NCBI GenBank assembly: GCA_964480635.1
Contig: CAYZQE010000084.1
Location: 1 to 10,727, forward strand
Reading direction: 5' to 3'
DNA from: CAYZQE01 sp964480635
GTDB lineage: Bacteria > Pseudomonadota > Gammaproteobacteria > GCA-001735895
DNA length: 10,727 nt
Positions 7,668 to 10,727 of the stretch are shown here, piece after piece (within the stretch, counting starts at the first letter, position 1; the number at the start of each line of letters is the position of its first letter). The translations under genes and the position numbers were made by a program. The notes under the pieces were generated by a model. That model saw nothing but the letters and a program-made list of their open reading frames with translations. It did not search any database and was not told the DNA's origin.

Positions 7668-8738
7668 ATGGCTATTGATCATTTAGAATCAGTCAGCATT
7701 ACACTTAAAAACATCAACTTATCGTATGGTGATACTCAAGTCATTAATGACGTGAGTCTGGAGATAAAAAAAGGAGAATTCTTTTCCTTTTTAGGCCCTT
7801 CTGGCTGTGGTAAGTCTACTTTATTACGCCTAATAGCAGGTTTTGAAGATTGCCAAAGCGGGCAAGTTCTACTGGGCGACCAAGAAGTATCCAGCTTACC
7901 GCCATGGAAACGTGAAGTCGGCATGGTGTTTCAAAACTATGCGTTATGGCCTCACATGACCATTTATGAAAATGTGGCTTTTGGCTTAGAAGAACAAAAA
8001 ACGCCTAAAAATGAAATCCCTACATTGGTTATGGAAGCGTTAGAATTAGTTGACCTACAAGACTATGCACAGCGTCGCCCTAATCAATTATCTGGTGGTC
8101 AACAACAACGTGTTGCTTTAGCCAGAACCATTGTCGTCAAGCCTAAAATTTTATTATTAGATGAGCCGCTTTCTAATCTAGATGCCAAACTACGTGTGCA
8201 TATGCGCCAAGAGCTATTATCCTTACAACGCAAACTCTCTTTAACCACTATTTTCGTTACCCATGACCAAGAAGAAGCCAACACAACATCTGACCGCATA
8301 GCGATTTTAAAAGCTGGCGTGGTGCAACAAGTAGGCGCACCGAGAACGCTTTATAACGAACCCGATAACCTTTTTGTCGCTCAATTTTTAGGGACGGCTA
8401 ATATCATCACCGGAAACATAACAACCGTCGGTACAGAACTTGTTTTTGACAATGGAAAAGGTTTTAAAATATCACTCAAAAGCAACCTAAATGCTAGCAA
8501 AGGCTCCATTATGTTTAGGCCACAAAACATTAAAATAGTTGACCCAAATACGGCTGAATGTGACTTAATTGGTGAAGTGATTAATAGTGAATTTTTAGGT
8601 CACATCATTCGTTATGAAGTTAAAGTGTTTGAACAAAATATCATTATCGACGAGCTTTACAACCAAGGGAATAAGCCAACAGAGATTGGCAGTACGGTAG
8701 GAATGACTATCAATAAAAATAATATCATTTTTATCTAA
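7668..8738 (+). CDS. ABC importer ATPase subunit
   Basis: A 356-residue ATPase with Walker A GPSGCGKST (43-51), Q-loop in VFQNYALWPHMT (Q89), signature LSGGQQQR (141-148), Walker B ILLLDEP (161-167, catalytic E166), D-loop SNLDAKL and H-loop H199 in THDQEEA. The C-terminal third (about 235-356) has the TOBE-type domain expected in the iron/phosphonate/spermidine importer class. It powers uptake through the two permease modules encoded just upstream. Its ATG lies 2 bp after the preceding stop, with AGAGGAA as the ribosome site inside the end of that gene, so it is translationally coupled. All catalytic residues are present, so it is likely functional. Confidence 0.93.
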   Translation: MAIDHLESVSITLKNINLSYGDTQVINDVSLEIKKGEFFSFLGPSGCGKSTLLRLIAGFEDCQSGQVLLGDQEVSSLPPWKREVGMVFQNYALWPHMTIYENVAFGLEEQKTPKNEIPTLVMEALELVDLQDYAQRRPNQLSGGQQQRVALARTIVVKPKILLLDEPLSNLDAKLRVHMRQELLSLQRKLSLTTIFVTHDQEEANTTSDRIAILKAGVVQQVGAPRTLYNEPDNLFVAQFLGTANIITGNITTVGTELVFDNGKGFKISLKSNLNASKGSIMFRPQNIKIVDPNTAECDLIGEVINSEFLGHIIRYEVKVFEQNIIIDELYNQGNKPTEIGSTVGMTINKNNIIFI

Positions 8739-8752
8739 ATATGCACGGCCTT

Positions 8753-8792
8753 TATAACCCTAACCCTCGAAAATAAGAGGATTAGGGTTATA
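8753..8792 (+). terminator. Strong hairpin after the importer operon
   Basis: The arms TATAACCCTAACCCTC (8753-8768) and GAGGATTAGGGTTATA (8777-8792) pair at 15 of 16 positions around an 8-base loop. The stem begins 14 bp after the ATPase stop. There is no clean T-tract on the + strand (CTTATTTG follows), so it may act as a weak terminator or an mRNA 3'-end stabiliser. Its right arm contains the only ribosome-site-like GGG before the next gene. Confidence 0.55.
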
Positions 8793-8800
8793 CTTATTTG

Positions 8801-9205
8801 ATGAGCCATCCTCCCATCAAACAAATTTTATTTACTCACTCACCCTTATGGATGCGCGCACCAAGCCGTGATGAAAAAGGCAGGTTTTACAGTGATTTTA
8901 TGATGCTTATTCCGAGCTTAGGCAAACGGTCAGCCGCTGATTTAGACGCTAAAATACAGCTTATTCAACAAACCATCAATCAATTTACAGCCGTTGTAGT
9001 GTATGCCGACATTAACACTAAGCTGAATGTTTTATGGGTTAGCCATAAATCCATTCCTGGCGTTAGCAGGCCTATCATAGCGGCACTGTTAAAAGCCATT
9101 CCCGAAGCCAAGATTGTCGGTGCGGGTTACGAGCCAAACCCTGAGCCTAAGGGTTCTAAAATAGCCTTATTAGCGAAATTAAACCCTTTTAAATTACTCA
9201 AATAA
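8801..9205 (+). CDS. Uncharacterised 134-residue protein
   Basis: I do not recognise this protein. It has no signal peptide or convincing membrane span. It is basic, with a hydrophobic central strand (FTAVVVYADI), a segment VLWVSHKSIPGVSRPIIAALLKAIPEAKIVGAGYEP suggesting alternating strand and helix, and a Lys-rich tail. The ATG at 8801 is preferred, but a TTG directly before it at 8798 is in frame and better spaced from GGG at 8785-8787. That ribosome-site-like sequence lies inside the right arm of the hairpin at 8753-8792. Its base use is like its neighbours, and the frame is open for 134 codons, so it is probably real. It may be read through from the importer operon or independent of it. 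Confidence 0.6.
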   Translation: MSHPPIKQILFTHSPLWMRAPSRDEKGRFYSDFMMLIPSLGKRSAADLDAKIQLIQQTINQFTAVVVYADINTKLNVLWVSHKSIPGVSRPIIAALLKAIPEAKIVGAGYEPNPEPKGSKIALLAKLNPFKLLK

Positions 9206-9222
9206 CGCTATTTAAAAGACCA

Positions 9223-9666
9223 TCATTTAATGGGCATGCCCGCATTCTTCCATCCCATAAAACCAGCAGAATAATTTTTAACGTTGGTGTAACCCATATC
9301 TTGTAACGTTTTTGCGACTAGTGGGCTACGAATACCAGCACCGCAATACACAACAATAGGCGTGTCTTTACTTAATGCCACTCTAGGCGCACGAAATTCA
9401 ATCCAACCTCGTGGAATAATATTGTTTTGTGGGGCATCTATTGTCCCGCCCATATTTTCAACTTCACGATGAGTACGAATATCAATTAATACCATATCCA
9501 GTTCTTCATCGAGCATGCTTTTAAGCCCTGACGTACTAATAACAGTGGTTTCTTGCTCTGCTTGACGTTGTAATTCTTGTCCAGTGGTAATACCATTCGC
9601 AGCCTGAATAGCCGATGAAGCAAGCATTAATAATAAACTGCTGATGAGTGTTTTGAGCGCTGTCAT
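9223..9666 (-). CDS. Exported single-domain rhodanese
   Basis: A 147-residue protein. The start at 9666 is chosen because it gives a proper signal peptide (MTALKTLISS then a hydrophobic core, cleavage likely after AIQA at about residue 22) and has AAGGA 7 bases upstream; the frame runs further to 9819 but without these features. The rhodanese domain shows LIDIRTHREVE (about 60-70) and the active-site loop CGAGIRS with catalytic C108. The usual role is transfer of sulfane sulfur or thiol redox work, here probably in the periplasm. The C-terminal SAGFMGWKNAGMP is typical of small rhodaneses. It converges with the gene at 8801-9205, with 17 bp between the stops, and I see no convincing terminator there. 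No functional link to the importer is evident. Confidence 0.88.
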   Translation of the reverse strand: MTALKTLISSLLLMLASSAIQAANGITTGQELQRQAEQETTVISTSGLKSMLDEELDMVLIDIRTHREVENMGGTIDAPQNNIIPRGWIEFRAPRVALSKDTPIVVYCGAGIRSPLVAKTLQDMGYTNVKNYSAGFMGWKNAGMPIK

Positions 9667-9774
9667 AATATAATCCTTACCGTTAAAGAACTCATAAGAC
9701 TGCTCTTTGAATTTTAAGTTCGACCTAAGTGTCTTGCTACCATTAGAGTGAGGTTTCATGAGGCAGCCAGATTG

Positions 9775-9780
9775 ATTATA
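9775..9780 (-). promoter_or_regulatory. Possible -10 element for the rhodanese gene
   Basis: On the minus strand this reads TATAAT, a perfect -10 hexamer, 108 bases before the rhodanese ATG. The matching -35 position reads only TTAGAG, so the promoter is weak or needs help. A perfect 10-bp palindrome GAGATATCTC (9791-9800) lies in the spacer and could be an operator. Confidence 0.3.
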
Positions 9781-9809
9781 AATACACTTTGAGATATCTC
9801 TAAAAAATT

Positions 9810-10097
9810 TTAAACCCATTTTTTTGGTTTTTGTTGAGACTCATGAAAAACACGTAAAATTTGTAACTGATTATTAATTATACGATAGGGAATAAGGTAA
9901 GGAAGATCAACCACTTGTTTTTCATACACATCTTCAATATCTGTGGCCTGACCCAAATAAGGCTGTTTAGATAAAAGCTGTACTGTTTTAAGAATTATAT
10001 TGGCAACCTTCTTCGCTGCACTGGGGTTTTCTTCAGCAATATAGTCACGAATATTACTTAAGTCTTGGATAGCCCAAGGCAACCATACAATTTTCAT
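9810..10097 (-). CDS. ParE/RelE-superfamily toxin
   Basis: A 95-residue protein that begins MKIVWLPWAIQDLSNIRDYI, followed by a helical segment (about residues 20-45, NPSAAKKVANIILKTVQLL), a turn KQPYLGQ, and a strand core LPYLIPYRIINNQLQILRVFHE. This is the typical order of small RelE/ParE-fold toxins. ParE members act on DNA gyrase and RelE members cut mRNA at ribosomes; the sequence alone does not settle which, although the long helical N-terminus and RHH partner favour ParE. It starts 6 bp after the stop of the antitoxin gene, in the usual antitoxin-first order, and would be co-transcribed with it. The length is complete for the family. Confidence 0.85.
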   Translation of the reverse strand: MKIVWLPWAIQDLSNIRDYIAEENPSAAKKVANIILKTVQLLSKQPYLGQATDIEDVYEKQVVDLPYLIPYRIINNQLQILRVFHESQQKPKKWV

Positions 10098-10103
10098 TAT
10101 TAT

Positions 10104-10379
10104 TTATTTAGGGAATATATCTGCTTTAGGTGCTGTTTTTTCTTCAGCATCACCCCAGCTTGATAACCAATTTTCCACCGATTCATTTGAAACAAAGACA
10201 CCTTTATTTGCTTCTTCAACCGCTTGCAGTATCTCTTTTGTTTTCCATGAATTTCGTGAAATATATTCATCAATAGCTTTATTAGTTAAAAAAGATCTAG
10301 AACGCTTTGTTGCTCTAGTTAATGCATCCAATTGATTGAATAGATCATCTGAAACTCTTAATGAAAGTACTTTACTCAT
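10104..10379 (-). CDS. Ribbon-helix-helix (CopG/ParD-type) antitoxin
   Basis: A 91-residue protein. Its N-terminus (KVLSLRVSDDLFNQLDALTR, then helices to about residue 45) fits the ribbon-helix-helix DNA-binding fold, with the strand SLRV contacting the operator. The C-terminal half is acidic and probably unfolded when free, ending in a region that would wrap around the toxin. I choose the ATG at 10379 because the longer in-frame start at 10424 would lie within the promoter and operator and would add an unrelated Cys-rich leader. No clear ribosome site precedes the ATG. As in related modules it should repress its own promoter, where a perfect 19-bp palindrome lies. Confidence 0.85.
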   Translation of the reverse strand: MSKVLSLRVSDDLFNQLDALTRATKRSRSFLTNKAIDEYISRNSWKTKEILQAVEEANKGVFVSNESVENWLSSWGDAEEKTAPKADIFPK

Positions 10380-10403
10380 AATTAAATTAGTTAAATTACA
10401 ACA

Positions 10404-10422
10404 GTGTATACATTGTATACAC
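10404..10422. promoter_or_regulatory. 19-bp palindromic operator of the toxin-antitoxin operon
   Basis: GTGTATACATTGTATACAC is a perfect inverted repeat of two 9-bp arms around one central base. It covers the -10 element, so a bound ribbon-helix-helix antitoxin would block RNA polymerase. Each arm holds TGTATAC, a plausible half-site. Confidence 0.75.
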
Positions 10423-10439
10423 ACTTAGGTTTTTGTCAA
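10412..10439 (-). promoter_or_regulatory. Sigma-70 promoter of the toxin-antitoxin operon
   Basis: On the minus strand TTGACA (10439-10434) is followed after 16 bases by TACAAT (10417-10412), a perfect -35 and a 5-of-6 match to the -10. Transcription would start near 10405, giving a leader of about 26 bases before the antitoxin ATG. Confidence 0.7.
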
Positions 10440-10529
10440 AAACAAAAGTGCCCCAAAAGTTAAGGTTGTAGGCGCAGGAGTGGGGTCTTTTTAGAGGTGG
10501 CTAAGTTTAGTTGCTAGTCACCTAGGCCT
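10440..10529. other. Non-coding stretch with weak hairpins
   Basis: No gene is visible. GCCCCA and TGGGGT (about 10451-10486) can pair over a long loop and are followed by five T, but this is weak for a terminator. AGGTGGCTA (10495-10503) and TAGTCACCT (10515-10523) form a 9-bp stem with one G-U pair. The stretch may be remnant mobile DNA, but I cannot place it. Confidence 0.3.
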
Positions 10530-10559
10530 TTAAGGAGACACTGATTAAGGAGGCACTGA
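10530..10559. repeat. Tandem 15-bp repeat at the foldback element's left end
   Basis: TTAAGGAGACACTGA (10530-10544) is followed directly by TTAAGGAGGCACTGA (10545-10559), 14 of 15 identical. The second copy is the left terminus of the foldback element, so the first looks like a duplicated end or the remnant of another copy. Confidence 0.75.
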
Positions 10560-10709
10560 ATAACCGCGATTAGAATTTTACTGAGAAAAAATGCGCGTCA
10601 AGTTTCGTTAAATGCGTCGTAATAGCTGGCTATTGCGTCGAATTTAACGGAAGTTGTCGTGCATTTTAGCCAGAAAAAAATAATTGGCGGTTGTTCAGAG
10701 ACTCCTTAA
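10545..10709. mobile_element. 165-bp foldback element flanked by TTAA (MITE-like)
   Basis: The whole element is one long imperfect inverted repeat centred at 10627-10628. The outer 23 bases of the two ends match at 20 positions (TTAAGGAG, then CTGAA and AACCGC conserved), and the inner 39 bases of the arms match at 32. Both ends carry TTAA, a possible 4-bp target duplication, leaving about 157 bp beginning GGAG and ending CTCC. It has no coding capacity. These are features of miniature inverted-repeat transposable elements moved by a transposase encoded elsewhere. A TTAA target would fit the YTAR preference known for some IS5-group elements, but the family is not established here. In RNA it would fold into one long hairpin. 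Confidence 0.7.
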
Positions 10710-10727
10710 CTAAAGTAAACCTCAATA

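Noticed and set aside
9667..9819. N-terminal extension of the rhodanese frame
   Set aside because: The extension would hide the signal peptide behind 51 residues and overlap the toxin gene end; the start at 9666 has a good ribosome site and a classic signal sequence.
10380..10424. Longer antitoxin start (MCIQCIHCC leader)
   Set aside because: It would begin at or before the -10 element and encode through the palindromic operator; the ATG at 10379 fits ribbon-helix-helix proteins.
10451..10491. Rho-independent terminator (GCCCCA / TGGGGT then T5)
   Set aside because: The stem is only 5-6 bp with a loop of about 25 bases, and no + strand gene precedes it.

Overview
The window looks like part of a draft assembly from an AT-rich gammaproteobacterium; the lineage is inferred from protein style only. 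A run of exactly 100 N marks a scaffold join. No rRNA, tRNA or CRISPR array is visible.

Left part (1-4213, + strand): three tightly packed genes resemble the PgtC-PgtB-PgtA regulatory system that controls phosphoglycerate uptake in Salmonella. They are the 3' two thirds of a periplasmic binding-protein-like sensor, a membrane histidine kinase, and a sigma-54-dependent response regulator. The regulator gene is split by the N gap, but the 24 bases on each side of the gap are identical. Merging them restores one uninterrupted 448-residue protein, so the gap is probably an assembly artefact.

Control region (4214-4519): a 14-bp direct repeat spaced 31 bp apart, plus an overlapping inverted repeat, lies upstream of a well-spaced -24/-12 (sigma-54) promoter. 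This is the arrangement expected if the regulator encoded just upstream drives the next operon.

Middle (4520-8738, + strand): a complete ABC importer made of a periplasmic binding protein, two permease modules and an ATPase. The binding protein is a paralogue of the sensor gene at the left edge. A strong hairpin with a T-tract separates the binding-protein gene from the permeases. The two permease modules are in the same reading frame, separated only by one TAA, with no good start signal for the second; this may be a fused permease interrupted by a stop. The substrate is probably a phosphorylated or phosphonate-type organic anion (inference). In Salmonella the Pgt regulators serve a single-protein transporter, PgtP; here the neighbour is an ABC importer.

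Right part (8739-10727): a strong hairpin, an unrecognised 134-residue protein, a convergent gene for an exported rhodanese, and a ParE/RelE-type toxin with a ribbon-helix-helix antitoxin, whose promoter overlaps a perfect 19-bp palindrome. The end holds a 165-bp foldback element flanked by TTAA, resembling a MITE, with one end duplicated in tandem. This end has an accessory, mobile character.
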